64,000 bases of DNA from Bacillus cereus ATCC 14579. GTDB lineage: Bacteria > Bacillota > Bacilli > Bacillales > Bacillaceae_G. The first letter of the stretch is position 1. Each line of letters starts with the position of its first letter. Where the stretch lies: NCBI RefSeq assembly GCF_000007825.1, contig NC_004722.1, positions 1,032,501 through 1,096,500 of the forward strand, written 5' to 3'. The translations under genes and the position numbers were made by a program. Under the pieces are notes generated by a model that was given only the letters and a program-made list of their open reading frames with translations, had not been told where the DNA came from and made no database searches. Shown piece after piece: positions 1-10,400 of this stretch.

Positions 1-1
1 A

Positions 2-274
2 CGCGTTATCAATGAATTTATCGTAACTGCATCACGAAATGAAAAGTATCAGAAACGTTTATTTGAAATACAAGAGGATTTTTTGCATGGTTTCCACGAT
101 TTATTGAAGAAAGGCGCGAGACTGGGCGTTGTGTCACAACATGAAACGGAAGAAAATGCTCATACGCTAGCGCTTGTGATCGATAATATGAGCAACTATA
201 TGCTCATGGGATTCCATTTAAAGTATAAAGAAATTTGGATTCGAAATGTGAAAAACGTCATGAAGGAGGAGTAA
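2..274 (+). CDS. TetR/AcrR-type regulator, C-terminal part (partial)
   Basis: An open frame enters from the left edge and ends at 274; only about 90 residues of a helical, charged protein are visible. The sequence looks like the ligand-binding C-terminal half of a TetR-family regulator, but the HTH that would prove it lies outside the window, so the family call is inference. The internal TTG at 83 is not a credible start: the frame is open upstream to the edge and no Shine-Dalgarno precedes it. The next gene starts 2 bases after this stop, with its RBS inside this frame, so the two are probably co-transcribed. Confidence 0.5.
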   Translation, partial: RVINEFIVTASRNEKYQKRLFEIQEDFLHGFHDLLKKGARLGVVSQHETEENAHTLALVIDNMSNYMLMGFHLKYKEIWIRNVKNVMKEE

Positions 275-276
275 AG

Positions 277-444
277 ATGAAAATGCAAAAAAACTGGTGG
301 CTCGGTTTTCTTGGATTTATTGGGATTTATAAAATACCAGGTATGATTGAAGCTTTTCAAGCGGATGGAAGTTGGATGAAGTTAATCGGTTTCATTTGGT
401 TACTTTGGTTCGGATATTTTATTCCTGAGAAGAAAGAAGATTAA
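277..444 (+). CDS. small membrane protein, 55 aa, unknown
   Basis: Start chosen at ATG 277, which has AAGGAGGAG at 261-269; the longer frame from 235 lies inside the preceding gene. The product is short and Trp/Gly/Phe-rich, with two hydrophobic stretches (about residues 7-20 and 34-49) and a charged KKED tail, so it is probably a small two-helix membrane protein. Placement directly behind a TetR-type gene suggests co-transcription. I do not recognise a named family with confidence and assign no function. Confidence 0.6.
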   Translation: MKMQKNWWLGFLGFIGIYKIPGMIEAFQADGSWMKLIGFIWLLWFGYFIPEKKED

Positions 445-523
445 ATTTCAATTTTCTGTAAAGTTATGTAAAATGTAGATTAAGAGTATTCATATATTAG
501 ATTACTAGATTTGGAGTGGTTAC

Positions 524-988
524 ATGGATTCATTGAAAAATGAAATTCACCCTGACATGGTCAAGGTGTGGAAAGCGCGTTCTTTAATTGAGCTAGGAAT
601 CAGTATTATAGTCATTTTTGCATATCTTTTCTTTATGATTAAGTTTAATTGGTGGGCTTGGATTTTCTATGTGCTCATCGGATTAACAATCGTATATACA
701 CCGTTTGATTACTTTACGTTTCCGAAACTACGTCAACGTTATTACAACTACCAACTAAATGAAGAAGAACTTGAAATTCAGCATGGCCTTTTCGTTGTTA
801 AGCGTGTATTAGTGCCGATGATTCGTGTACAGCACGTAACGATTGAACAAGGACCAATTATGAGAAAATATGGCTTAGCAGAATTACACATTTCAACAGC
901 AGCAACTTCTCATAGCATCCCAGGTTTAACGATGTATGAAGCTGAAATGTTGAAAACGCAAAATAGCAGAATTAGCGAAAGTGAGTGA
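524..988 (+). CDS. ydbS: YdbS-like PH-domain membrane protein, frameshifted at C-terminus
   Basis: Two N-terminal membrane helices (about residues 20-60) are followed by a bacterial PH domain (DUF304 type) with the family-typical stretch RQRYYNYQLNEEELEIQ and VQHVTIEQGPIMRKYGLAELH. In B. subtilis, ydbS-ydbT is a sigma-W-controlled pair linked to resistance against bacilli-made antimicrobials (family knowledge). The last 11 residues (KTQNSRISESE) do not match the second copy in this window (14993-15469, ending AKVSDKDV). Removing one A from AAAA at about 961-964 restores QIAELAKVSDEDV and a stop at 999-1001, so one inserted base has altered the end. The core domain is intact and the protein may still work. 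Confidence 0.85.
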   Translation: MDSLKNEIHPDMVKVWKARSLIELGISIIVIFAYLFFMIKFNWWAWIFYVLIGLTIVYTPFDYFTFPKLRQRYYNYQLNEEELEIQHGLFVVKRVLVPMIRVQHVTIEQGPIMRKYGLAELHISTAATSHSIPGLTMYEAEMLKTQNSRISESE

Positions 989-993
989 TGAGG

Positions 994-2445
994 ATGTATA
1001 AAAGGCAGCATCCAATCACGATGTTATTAGAGTTAAAAATAACAGACTTTATACCACTCATTATTTTCATGTTTAGCTTAAACGGAAAGTTCCCGTTTTG
1101 GTATTTAATTCCCGCTGCATTTGGTTTACTCACCGTTTTTTTAGCGTTTGAAAAATGGTATTACACAACATACTGGGTTGAAAATAACGTATTACATGTG
1201 AAACAAGGTCTCTTCGTGAAAAAGGAGAGCTACTTAAATAAAGAACGTGTTCAAACGATTAATACAAGTTCTAACGTACTATATCAAATGCTCGGTTTGA
1301 AAAAAATTCAGATTGAAACAGCTGGCGGGGGCGATGAAGCAGAAGTTAGCTTAGCTGGAATTACGGCAGAAGAAGCGGCGGAGCTTATTACTTTGCTAAA
1401 TGAGCCAACTCCAGAAGTGAAAGCAGAAAAAACGTTAGACGAAGCAGCAGAAAATGTAGTAGAAAAAGCAATTGTTACAGAGGAAAAACAAACGACAGAA
1501 TATAAATTAACTTGGAAAGAGATTTTATTAGCATCTGTTACATCTGGTCAATTTGGACTATTATTCTCTTTAATCTTTTTCGTCTATCACCAAGTAGATG
1601 AGTACATTCCGAAATGGATAGAGAATGGCGTAAAGTCGTATGTAATGGAACATGATATATATGGCTGGATTTTCATGGTAGCCATGTTACTCGTTCTTTC
1701 TTGGATTATATCTACAATCGGTTACGCGTTAAAACATGGCGATTTCACAGTGAATCGAAGAAATGACGAAGTTCGCATTTCGCAAGGATTACTTGAGAAA
1801 AAAGAGCTCGTACTAAAATTGCATCGTATTCAAGGTATTACGATAAAAGAAAGTATTTTACGCCAACCATTCGGTTATTGTGCTGTGCAAGTAGAAGTCA
1901 TTCAAAGTAAAGGAATGGGTGACGAAAAAGAAAAGGTTACACTGCACCCAATCATTCGAAAAGATCGAGTACAACAGTTACTCGCCCATTTACAATTACC
2001 ATACGAACTGAATGCAAATATTACTTCGTTACCAAAAGCAGCATTGCGCCGCTATCTCATTGATAGTTTCATCTTTTTCGCTATGCTCGCAATCCCGCTT
2101 ACTGGAATAGGCATATACTTTGAAAAGTATTACATCATGTGGGCATTACTACCGCTCGCAATCCTTATCTTTACACTTGGATACGCAACATTTAAAACAA
2201 ATGGTTACAGTGTTAACGGAGAACAAATTACACTTGTCTATCGTAGCATCGGAAAATATACAGGACTTATTAGAAGAAGACACGTCCAATCAATGGAGAA
2301 GACACAATCATATTTCCAGCGCCGTGCGGATTTATGTACGTATAAGTTTTCGAGTGCATCATCTAGTTACAAAATAGAGCATACGAGAGTAGAAGATGCG
2401 GAGAGAATGCAGGATTGGTATAAGAAGAAGTTAAGTGAGAATTAA
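994..2445 (+). CDS. ydbT: YdbT-like membrane protein with repeated PH domains
   Basis: About 484 residues. Paired membrane segments alternate with bacterial PH domains (DUF304): helices near residues 13-55, a PH domain near 60-130, an acidic linker, helices near 180-250, a PH domain near 250-330, helices near 350-400 and a C-terminal PH domain. It partners YdbS in the membrane. ATG 994 (MYKRQHPIT) is preferred over GTG 985 because the paralogue at 15462 begins with the same motif and overlaps its ydbS stop by 8 nt. Here the ydbS frameshift has separated stop and start by 5 nt, so translational coupling may be altered. Confidence 0.85.
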   Translation: MYKRQHPITMLLELKITDFIPLIIFMFSLNGKFPFWYLIPAAFGLLTVFLAFEKWYYTTYWVENNVLHVKQGLFVKKESYLNKERVQTINTSSNVLYQMLGLKKIQIETAGGGDEAEVSLAGITAEEAAELITLLNEPTPEVKAEKTLDEAAENVVEKAIVTEEKQTTEYKLTWKEILLASVTSGQFGLLFSLIFFVYHQVDEYIPKWIENGVKSYVMEHDIYGWIFMVAMLLVLSWIISTIGYALKHGDFTVNRRNDEVRISQGLLEKKELVLKLHRIQGITIKESILRQPFGYCAVQVEVIQSKGMGDEKEKVTLHPIIRKDRVQQLLAHLQLPYELNANITSLPKAALRRYLIDSFIFFAMLAIPLTGIGIYFEKYYIMWALLPLAILIFTLGYATFKTNGYSVNGEQITLVYRSIGKYTGLIRRRHVQSMEKTQSYFQRRADLCTYKFSSASSSYKIEHTRVEDAERMQDWYKKKLSEN

Positions 2446-2452
2446 GTGGAAC

Positions 2453-2486
2453 GGCTCGCCTTTCGCGGAAGACGGGCTATTTTTTT
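2453..2486 (+). terminator. probable intrinsic terminator after ydbT
   Basis: A short G/C stem (GCTCG pairing CGGGC with one G-U) closes a loop at about 2454-2477 and is followed by TATTTTTTT. It sits 8 bases after the ydbT stop. Confidence 0.5.
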
Positions 2487-2531
2487 ATGCGAAAATAATG
2501 AATAATATATGTAAAGAAACAAGCGAGGTGA

Positions 2532-2975
2532 ATGAGAGTGAGCAAATTTTTAATACCGTATTCATTTTCTATATTAAGTTTCTTTATTTCAGCAACAGCA
2601 CTTGATTTATATGATAGGATGGGAAACAATAGTGAGCTGGTTTCGCCGAACATAATTGGAAAGATAATTCAATCTACTGCGCAAATGGGAGTCCTTACAT
2701 TGTATTTCGGAGTACCTATTATTTTAGGTGGCTGTCTACTTGGTGAGCTATTGTTTAGAGGTATCATTTTACGATTTAAACTCAGCTATATTATATCTTT
2801 ATTATTATATCTATTTTTAGCTTTTAGTATTGTTTCTGTAACGGTTGGAATTCCAACTACATATGAGGATTCTAATACTACTTTCATGGTAATAACTATG
2901 ATTTGCGCTGTTACATTCTTTATGGGCCGGAATATATGGGAGAAAAAAGAAATGAATAATGAAGTAACAGAATGA
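2532..2975 (+). CDS. integral membrane protein, 147 aa, unknown
   Basis: Four hydrophobic segments (about residues 7-23, 50-72, 83-105 and 116-132) and a charged KKKEMNNEVTE tail mark an integral membrane protein. An RBS-like AGCGAGGTGA lies at about 2521-2530. It overlaps the next gene by 4 nt (ATGA), indicating translational coupling with the Cys-rich CPCC protein. I do not recognise a family. Confidence 0.7.
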   Translation: MRVSKFLIPYSFSILSFFISATALDLYDRMGNNSELVSPNIIGKIIQSTAQMGVLTLYFGVPIILGGCLLGELLFRGIILRFKLSYIISLLLYLFLAFSIVSVTVGIPTTYEDSNTTFMVITMICAVTFFMGRNIWEKKEMNNEVTE

Positions 2976-3238
2976 AATATACATGTCCGTGCTGCGGGTA
3001 TAGAACAATAGAAGAAGAACCACCAGGTACATATGAAATTTGTAATATATGTTACTGGGAAGATGATGAGGTACAGTTTAACGATCCTGACTTTGAAGGC
3101 GGTGCAAATGAAGTCTCGTTAAGACAAGCACAGAAAAATTTTATTGCATTTGGTGCTTGCGAGGAATGTTTTGTTGGATTAGTTAGAAAACCGACTAGTG
3201 AAGATGTGAAGGATGCTAGTTGGCAGCGAATTTGTTAA
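2972..3238 (+). CDS. CPCC-type cysteine-rich protein
   Basis: An 88-residue protein beginning KYTCPCCGYRTIEEEPPG, with ICNICYWEDDEVQ and a later CEEC: the pattern of the Cys_rich_CPCC family (PF14206), a small presumed zinc-binding fold with WEDD motif. The biochemical role of the family is not established; members often sit among toxin-immunity genes. The start ATG overlaps the stop of the membrane gene at 2532-2975, and a strong terminator follows, so the two form a closed operon. Confidence 0.85.
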   Translation: MKYTCPCCGYRTIEEEPPGTYEICNICYWEDDEVQFNDPDFEGGANEVSLRQAQKNFIAFGACEECFVGLVRKPTSEDVKDASWQRIC

Positions 3239-3240
3239 GT

Positions 3241-3285
3241 AAAATGTTATTACTCAATTCAATGGGAGTAATAACATTTTTTATT
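3241..3285 (+). terminator. intrinsic terminator
   Basis: A 15-bp perfect stem (AAAATGTTATTACTC with its complement at 3266-3280), a 10-nt loop and a T-rich tail, directly after the CPCC gene. From 3286 to 3576 (about 290 bp, very AT-rich) I see no gene or clear repeat. Confidence 0.9.
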
Positions 3286-3576
3286 TAGTGCTGAAAGAAT
3301 TACTGCCGTCTTATAAAGTAATAAGAAGGACTAAATTGGTAAATTTTATTAATGGATATATTTTCAATAAATACAAAAGTATAGATGTATAGTCAGCTTT
3401 GTGTGTTTAATGTTATCATATTGAATGATATGGAAGTTTTTAATAGAATAAGTAACTAAAAATTCAAAGGTAATGAAGCTTTTGTTGTATAAAGAAAATA
3501 CTTAGTAGTAATCAACAATATTAAAAATAAGATTCGTATTTATATAAATTTAGTAGAAATGGGGTTTTAAAAAGGA

Positions 3577-4113
3577 ATGAGTATAAGCATAACGCGGCAA
3601 AAGATTTTGGCGGCCGCTTCTCAAATTGTGCAATGTAAAGGGGTTGCTAAATTAACCTTAGAAGCAGTGGCAAAAGAGGCGGGTGTAAGTAAAGGGGGAT
3701 TATTGTATCACTTTTCAAATAAAGAAGCTTTAATAGAAGGTATGATAGTCAGAGGGGTAGAGGATTATGAAGGGGCCATTTACAATAAAGTAGCGGAAGA
3801 CTCAGAGAGGAAAGGGAGATGGGTTCGCTCTTTTGTAGAGGAAAGATTAAATAATGAGAGAAGAACAGAAGAGTTGTCTAGTAGTATGATGGCAGCATTC
3901 ATGTTAAAACCTGAATTACTTGAGCCATTACAACAATCATTTCAGCAACTGCAAAAGAATATAGAAAACGATGAGATAGATGCAGTTTGTGCAACAATTA
4001 TTAGATTAGCAGCAGATGGATTATGGTATTCGGAATATTTAGGGGTTGGAAGACTAAGCCCCGAGTTAAGAGAAAAAGTGATTCAAGCTCTTATTAGGAA
4101 TTCATATAAATAG
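3577..4113 (+). CDS. TetR/AcrR family regulator, candidate repressor of the adhesin gene
   Basis: 178 residues. The N-terminal HTH is typical: ITRQKILAAASQIVQCKG, then LEAVAKEAGVSKGGLLYHFSNKEALIEGM at residues about 25-55, the TetR recognition-helix signature. The C-terminal half resembles the TetR_C domain seen with YhgD-like and AcrR-like regulators. It sits just upstream of, and in the same direction as, the collagen adhesin gene. The inverted repeat at 4225-4238 lies inside that gene's promoter, so control of the adhesin by this regulator is a reasonable inference, not a shown fact. The start codon has only a weak RBS (AAAAGG very close), so the exact start is less sure. Confidence 0.85.
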   Translation: MSISITRQKILAAASQIVQCKGVAKLTLEAVAKEAGVSKGGLLYHFSNKEALIEGMIVRGVEDYEGAIYNKVAEDSERKGRWVRSFVEERLNNERRTEELSSSMMAAFMLKPELLEPLQQSFQQLQKNIENDEIDAVCATIIRLAADGLWYSEYLGVGRLSPELREKVIQALIRNSYK

Positions 4114-4135
4114 AATATACGAACTATATAATGTG

Positions 4136-4184
4136 AAAATAATTCACCGTTGCTTCTTTAATGTAGTGGTGAATTATTTTTTTT
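4136..4184 (+). terminator. intrinsic terminator after the TetR gene
   Basis: Stem AAAATAATTCACC / GGTGAATTATTTT (4136-4148 with 4168-4180) and a following T run. It separates the regulator from the adhesin promoter. Confidence 0.88.
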
Positions 4185-4214
4185 ATTAGAAAAATAGAAC
4201 AATTTTATAGAGTA

Positions 4215-4243
4215 TTGAATTATAACCGTCCAGACGGTATAGT
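4215..4243 (+). promoter_or_regulatory. adhesin promoter with inverted-repeat operator in the spacer
   Basis: A sigma-A type promoter: -35 TTGAAT at 4215-4220, 17-nt spacer, -10 TATAGT at 4238-4243. The spacer holds ACCGTC-CA-GACGGT (4225-4238), a perfect 6-bp-arm palindrome of the kind bound by TetR-family repressors. Binding there would block RNA polymerase. The likely ligand-responsive repressor is the TetR protein encoded immediately upstream (inference from position). Confidence 0.7.
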
Positions 4244-4285
4244 AATATTTGGTTTAAGAGGAAAATGAAACAAAAAAAGAATAAA

Positions 4286-4369
4286 AGATATTTTTAGCAC
4301 ACTATTCGAAAGGATAGGCCGCAAAGCTTAGAGTCTACGGTAATACATATTGGTTACTAAGATCGTCTG
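4286..4369 (+). ncRNA. c-di-GMP-I (GEMM-I) riboswitch aptamer
   Basis: The leader contains the GEMM-I hallmarks in order: GCACAC, a GAAA tetraloop hairpin (ATTCGAAAGGAT), CCGCAAAGC, and a second arm ending in GGTTACTAAGA. A P1-like helix can form between 4286-4297 (AGATATTTTTAG) and 4357-4368 (CTAAGATCGTCT) with wobble pairs and a small internal mismatch. Published work describes such a riboswitch before the collagen adhesion protein gene in B. thuringiensis. The 3' strand of P1 overlaps the 5' arm of the terminator at 4361-4399, so ligand binding should favour read-through (an ON switch). That direction is inferred from pairing. Confidence 0.92.
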
Positions 4370-4407
4370 GTTGCACATTTTTGATGCAACCGGACGGTCT
4401 TTTTTTG
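4361..4407 (+). terminator. riboswitch-controlled terminator
   Basis: Arms 4361-4375 (GATCGTCTGGTTGCA) and 4385-4399 pair along 15 bp with two G-U pairs, followed by TTTTTTT. It lies between the aptamer and the adhesin RBS, and shares bases 4361-4368 with aptamer helix P1, making the two structures mutually exclusive. Confidence 0.9.
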
Positions 4408-4437
4408 TTATATAAATATAAAAAATAGGAGGGAACT

Positions 4438-7400
4438 ATGCAAATGAAAAGTACTAAAAGACATATTTCAATGGTTTCATTAGTTTTTCTAGTATTATTT
4501 TCAGTGCTGAATGTGTGGGCTCCAGTTATTCAAGCTGCTGTGATGAAAAGTCCAGTGGACGAAATTAATATTTCCCGTACTGATGGCACGACATCTGAAC
4601 CGTATCAAGCCTCAGATGGTATGAAAGTAGAAGTGAAGTGGTCAGCTAAAGAAAAAATAAAAAGTGGAGATCAATTCACAATTGATATGCCAAAAGAGTT
4701 TCGAAAAGACCTTATGAATATGAGTTTTCCTTTAAAAGATGCTGAAGGAAAAACAGTTGGTACATGTGAGATGAAAAAGGGTCTATTAACGTGTACTATG
4801 GGTGATTACGTAGAAGGAAAGAATAACATTAAAGGTTCTTTATTCGTAGAATTCTACTTTGGTCTAGAAGCATATGATGGTGTTAAAGAAATTCCATTAG
4901 AATTTAACGTTGATGGTCAAATCGTCAATAAAGAAGTAAATGTAAGTAATACGACAGAGAGACCGAAGCCACAGCCCAATACAGATAATCTATTGAAATG
5001 GGGTTCTTATAATCAAGAAGATCCTTCGATTGCTGATTGGCTTGTATATGTAAATGCAACTGGAACAGAAATGCAAGATCTTAAATTAACAGATACATTA
5101 GGACCTGGGCATGAGTTAATTACAGACAGCGTAGTATTAGAAGAGGCTGTATTTGAAGATGGTTATGCACCAACAAATATTAAGCCAGCAGATTTATCTA
5201 ACATTAAAATTAATGCAACAAAGGCTGGATTTACAATTGAGTTTCCAGACAGTTCAAAAGGCTATATTTTAAGATATAAAACAAAGGTTACAAATCCTGC
5301 TGCGAAGCCTCATAAAAATACTGTGAAATTAGAAGGTAAAAATATTAAAACTGAAGAAAAAGTAGGACAAGTATTTGTAAGTGGTGGGGGAGGATCCGGT
5401 TCAGGTGACAATAATCCACCTAGCATTGAAAAAAATATAGTTGATGAGAATGGCAAGCTTGTAGAGAATGAGCAGTTAACAAAAATGGATCAAGTGATTC
5501 AATACCAAGTTGGTACACATATACCGAACGATCCTCCTAAATACACATCCATGGTAATTCGTGATGATTTAGAAGATGTTTTAGAAGTATTAGAGGCAAA
5601 AGTGTATGATCAAAATGGCCAAGATATTACTTCTAAAGGAACGTTAAATATAGATAAACAAAGAAGTGAAGTAACATTTACGTTTGGTGAGAGTTTTGAC
5701 TATAAGTCGTATGAAGACCAGATAATTAATCTTAGTATCAAGGCGAAAATTAAAAATGATGCAGACTTATCTTCTTACGTAGATAAGAAGATTCCTAATA
5801 AAGCGGAATTACATTTTGATGATAAAACATTAACATCAAAAGAAGTAACTATTACGCCGCCTGAAGCTCCAAAAGATGGTACAGTATCGCTTCATAAAAT
5901 AGATTCTGAGAATCCGAACAAAGGGTTAAAAGGTGCCGAATTTGAAGTCCGAAATAGTGCAAATGAAGTTGTTGCAAAACTGAAAACGGACGAAAAAGGT
6001 TTTTCAGTACCTCAACCTTTAGCTCCTGGGACGTATAAAGTATATGAAACAGTAGCACCAGAAGGATATCAAAAATTAACAAGTCCAGTAGAGGTTACAC
6101 TTCAAGCTGGAGAAACAAAAACAATTGAAATTAAAAATACTATGCAAAAGGGTCAAATTGAAGTAAAGAAAATTGATTCGGAAAATGGTGAGAAACCATT
6201 AGCAAATGCAGAGTTTGATATAGTAAAAGACGTTGTAGTAGTCGAACATATTGTTACAGATAAAGATGGTAAGGCAATCTCTAAACCGTTAGCACCAGGA
6301 AAATATATTTTAAAAGAAACGAAAGCGCCTGAAGGCTACCAATTAAAAGAAACAGAGTTCGAAGTAAATGTAACAGGGGACGGCATATTCCCAATACAAG
6401 TGGAAAATGCAATGGTAGACAAAGGTAATATAGAAATTACAAAAGTGGACAAAGAAAACGGGGCAGTATTAGCGGGTGTCGAATTTGAAGTCCAAGATGA
6501 GAAAGATGAAGTAGTAAGAAAAGTAGTAACAGATAAAGATGGAAAAGCAAATGTTTCAGATCTATCAGTAGGAAAGTACAAATTAGTAGAGGCGAAAAGC
6601 TTACCGGGTTATAAAAAGCTAACAGAACCAGTACCATTTGAAATAAAAAAAGGTATGACAAAAGCTTTAGCAATAAAAGTAGAAAATGAGCAGTTAGACA
6701 AAGGCTCAGTAGAAATTACAAAAATAGATAAAGATAGTCAAAAAGTATTAGAAGGCGTAGTCTTCGAAGTGCAAGATGAGCAAGGCAAAGTAGTAACAGA
6801 AGTAAAAACAGATAAAGATGGTAAAGCAAAAATCTCTGATTTATCAGTAGGGAATTACAAATTAGTAGAGACGAAAAGTTTACCAGGCTACAAAAAGCTA
6901 ACAGATTCAGTATCATTCGAAATTACAAAAGGTATGACAACAGTCCTATCGTTGAAAGTAGAAAATGAACAGTTAGATAAAGGTTCAGTAGAAATTACAA
7001 AAATAGATAAAGACAGCAAAAAAGCATTAAAAGGCGTAGTCTTTGAAGTGCAAGATGAGGCTGGAACAGTAGTAAAGGAAGTAAAAACAGATAAAGATGG
7101 TAAAGCAAAAATCTCAGATCTATCAGTAGGAAAGTACAAATTAGTAGAGAAAGAAAGTTTACCAGGCTATAAGAAATTAACAGAGCCAGTATCGTTTGAA
7201 ATTACAAAAGGTATGACCGAGATCTTATCATTAAAAATAGAAAATGAAATGGTAGATACGGGAAATATAGAGATAACAAAGATAGATAAAGATAATAAAG
7301 CACCGTTAGCGGGAGTAACATTCATCGTACAAGATGAAAAGGGTAAGGAAGTTACGAAAGTAACGACAGATAAAGAAGGAAAAGCAAATGTTTCAGATTT

Positions 7401-10400
7401 ACCTGTAGGAAAGTATGAATTAGTAGAGGTAGAAAGTTTACCTGGTTATAAAAAGTTAGAAAAACCAGTATCATTTGAAATTAAAAAAGGCATGACTGAG
7501 GTTCTATCATTAAAAGTAGAAAATGAAATGGTGGATACAGGGAATGTAGAGATAACAAAAATAGATAAAGATAGTAAAGCTCCATTAGAAAATGTTGTAT
7601 TTGAAGTACGTGATTCAAAAGGAAAAGTAGTTGCGAAAGTAAAAACGGATAAAGAAGGAAAAGCAAACGTTTCAGATTTATCTATTGGAAAGTATGAGTT
7701 GGTAGAAGTAGAAACACCGGCAGGATACAAACCACTAGAAAAGCCAATTTCATTCGAAATTGAAAAGGGTAGAGTAACAGCATTACAATTGACTGTAGAA
7801 AATGAATTAGTGGATACAGGAAATGTAGAAATTACAAAAGTAGATAAAGAAAATAAAGATGCTTTAGCTGATGCAGTCTTTGAAATTCAAGATGAAGCAG
7901 GACAAGTAGTCGCTAAAATAACGACAGATAAAAAAGGACAAGCACAAGTTACTAATTTATCAGTCGGCACATACAAGTTAGTAGAAGTAAAGGCACCAAA
8001 AGGGTATAAACAATTAGTAGATCCGATTACTTTCCAAATTGAAAAAGGCATGACAAAATCTCTTGCTTTAACAGTAGAAAACGAAATGTTAGACAAGGGA
8101 AATGTGGAAGTAACAAAAGTAGATAAAGATAGTCAAAAAGTATTAGAAGGCGTAGTCTTCGAAGTACAAGATGAGCAAGGAAAAGTAGTAACAGAAGTAA
8201 AAACAGATAAAAATGGTAAAGCAAAAATCTCAGACTTATCTGTAGGAAAGTACAAATTAGTAGAGAAAGAAAGCTTACCAGGTTACAAAAAGTTAACGGA
8301 ACCAGTATCATTCGAAATTAAAAAAGGTATGACAAAAGTCTTATCATTGAAAGTAGAGAACGAACAGTTAGATAAAGGTTCAGTAGAAATTACAAAAGTG
8401 GACAAAGAAAGTGGCGCAGTATTAGCGGGCGTAACATTCGAAGTGCAAGATGAAAAAGGCAAAGTAGTAACAAAAGTAACGACAGATAAAGAAGGACAAG
8501 CAACAATTTCAGATTTACCAGTAGGAAAATATAAGCTAGTAGAGGTAGAAAGCTTACCAGGATATAAAAAACTAGCGAAACCAGTATCATTCGAAATCAA
8601 AAAAGGTATGACAGAAGTTTTATCACTAAAAGTAGAGAACGAATTAGTAGATAAAGGCTCAGTAGAAATTACAAAAGTGGACAAAGAAAGTGGCGCGTTA
8701 TTAAAAGGCGTAACATTCGAAGTGCAAGATGAAAAAGGCAAAGTAGTAACGAAAGTAAAAACAGATAAAGAAGGAAAAGCGAAAATTTCAGATCTATCTG
8801 TAGGGAATTACAAACTAGTAGAAGTAGAAAGCTTACCAGGCTACAAAAAGCTAACAGAGCCAGTATCATTCGAAATTAAAAAAGGTATGATAGAAGTCTT
8901 ATCATTAAAAGTAGAGAATGAACAGTTAGACAAAGGTTCAGTAGAAATCACAAAAGTAGATAAAGATAGTCAAAAAGCATTAGAAGGCGTAGTCTTCGAA
9001 GTACAAGACGACAAAGGAAAAGTAGTAACAGAAGTACAAACAGATAAAAATGGTAAAGCAAAAATTTCAGACTTATCTGTAGGAAAGTACAAATTAGTAG
9101 AGAAAGAAAGCTTACCAGGCTACAAACAATTAACAGAACCAGTATCGTTTGAAATTACAAAAGGTATGACAGAAGTTCTATCATTAAACATAGAAAATGA
9201 AATGGTAGATACGGGAAATGTAGAAATTACAAAAATAGATAAAGATAATAAGGCACCGTTAGCAGGTGTAGTCTTTGAAGTACAAGACGACAAAGGCAAG
9301 GTAGTAACGAAAGTAACGACAGATAAAGCTGGAAAAGCAACAGTTTCAGATTTATCAGTAGGAAAGTACAAGCTAGTAGAAGTAGAGAGTTTACCAGGCT
9401 ACAAAAAATTAGAAAAGCCTGTACCATTTGAAATTACAAAAGGTATGACAAAATCTTTAGCGTTCACTGTAGAAAATGAAATGGTAGATACGGGGAATGT
9501 AGAAATCACAAAAATAGATAAAGACAGTAAAACACCATTAGAAAATGTTGTATTTGAAGTACGTGACTCAAAAGGCAAAGTAGTTGCGAAAGTAACGACG
9601 GATAAAGAAGGAAAAGCAAACGTTTCAGATCTATCAGTAGGAAAATACAAATTAGTAGAGACGAAGAGCTTACCAGGTTACAAAAAGTTAACGGAACCAG
9701 TATCATTCGAAATTACAAAAGGTATGACGAAAGTTTTATCATTGAAAGTAGAGAACGAACTGTTAGATAAAGGTTCAGTAGAAATTAAAAAAGTAGACAA
9801 AGAAAGTGGCGCAGTATTAGCGGGCGTAACATTCGAAGTGCAAGATGAAAAAGGCAAAGTAGTAACAAAAGTAACGACAGATAAAGAAGGACAAGCAACA
9901 ATTTCAGATTTACCAGTAGGAAAATATAAGCTAGTAGAGGTAGAAAGCTTACCAGGATATAAAAAACTAGCGAAACCAGTATCATTCGAAATCAAAAAAG
10001 GTATGACAGAAGTTTTATCACTAAAAGTAGAGAATGAATTAGTAGATAAAGGCTCAGTAGAAATTACAAAAGTAGATAAAGGCTCAGTAGAAATTACAAA
10101 AGTAGATAAAGATAGTCAAAAAGTATTAGAAGGCGTAGTCTTCGAAGTACAAGACGACAAAGGCAAAGTAGTAACAGAAGTAAAAACAGATAAAAATGGT
10201 AAAGCAAAAATCTCAGACTTATCTGTAGGAAAGTACAAATTAGTAGAGAAAGAAAGCTTACCAGGCTACAAAAAGCTAACAGAGCCAGTATCATTCGAAA
10301 TTAAAAAAGGTATGATAGAAGTCTTATCATTAAAAGTAGAGAATGAACAGTTAGACAAAGGTTCAGTAGAAATCACAAAAGTAGATAAAGATAGTCAAAA

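Noticed and set aside
3286..3576. Possible regulatory RNA upstream of the TetR gene
   Set aside because: No conserved motif or stable hairpin seen; only AT-rich DNA.
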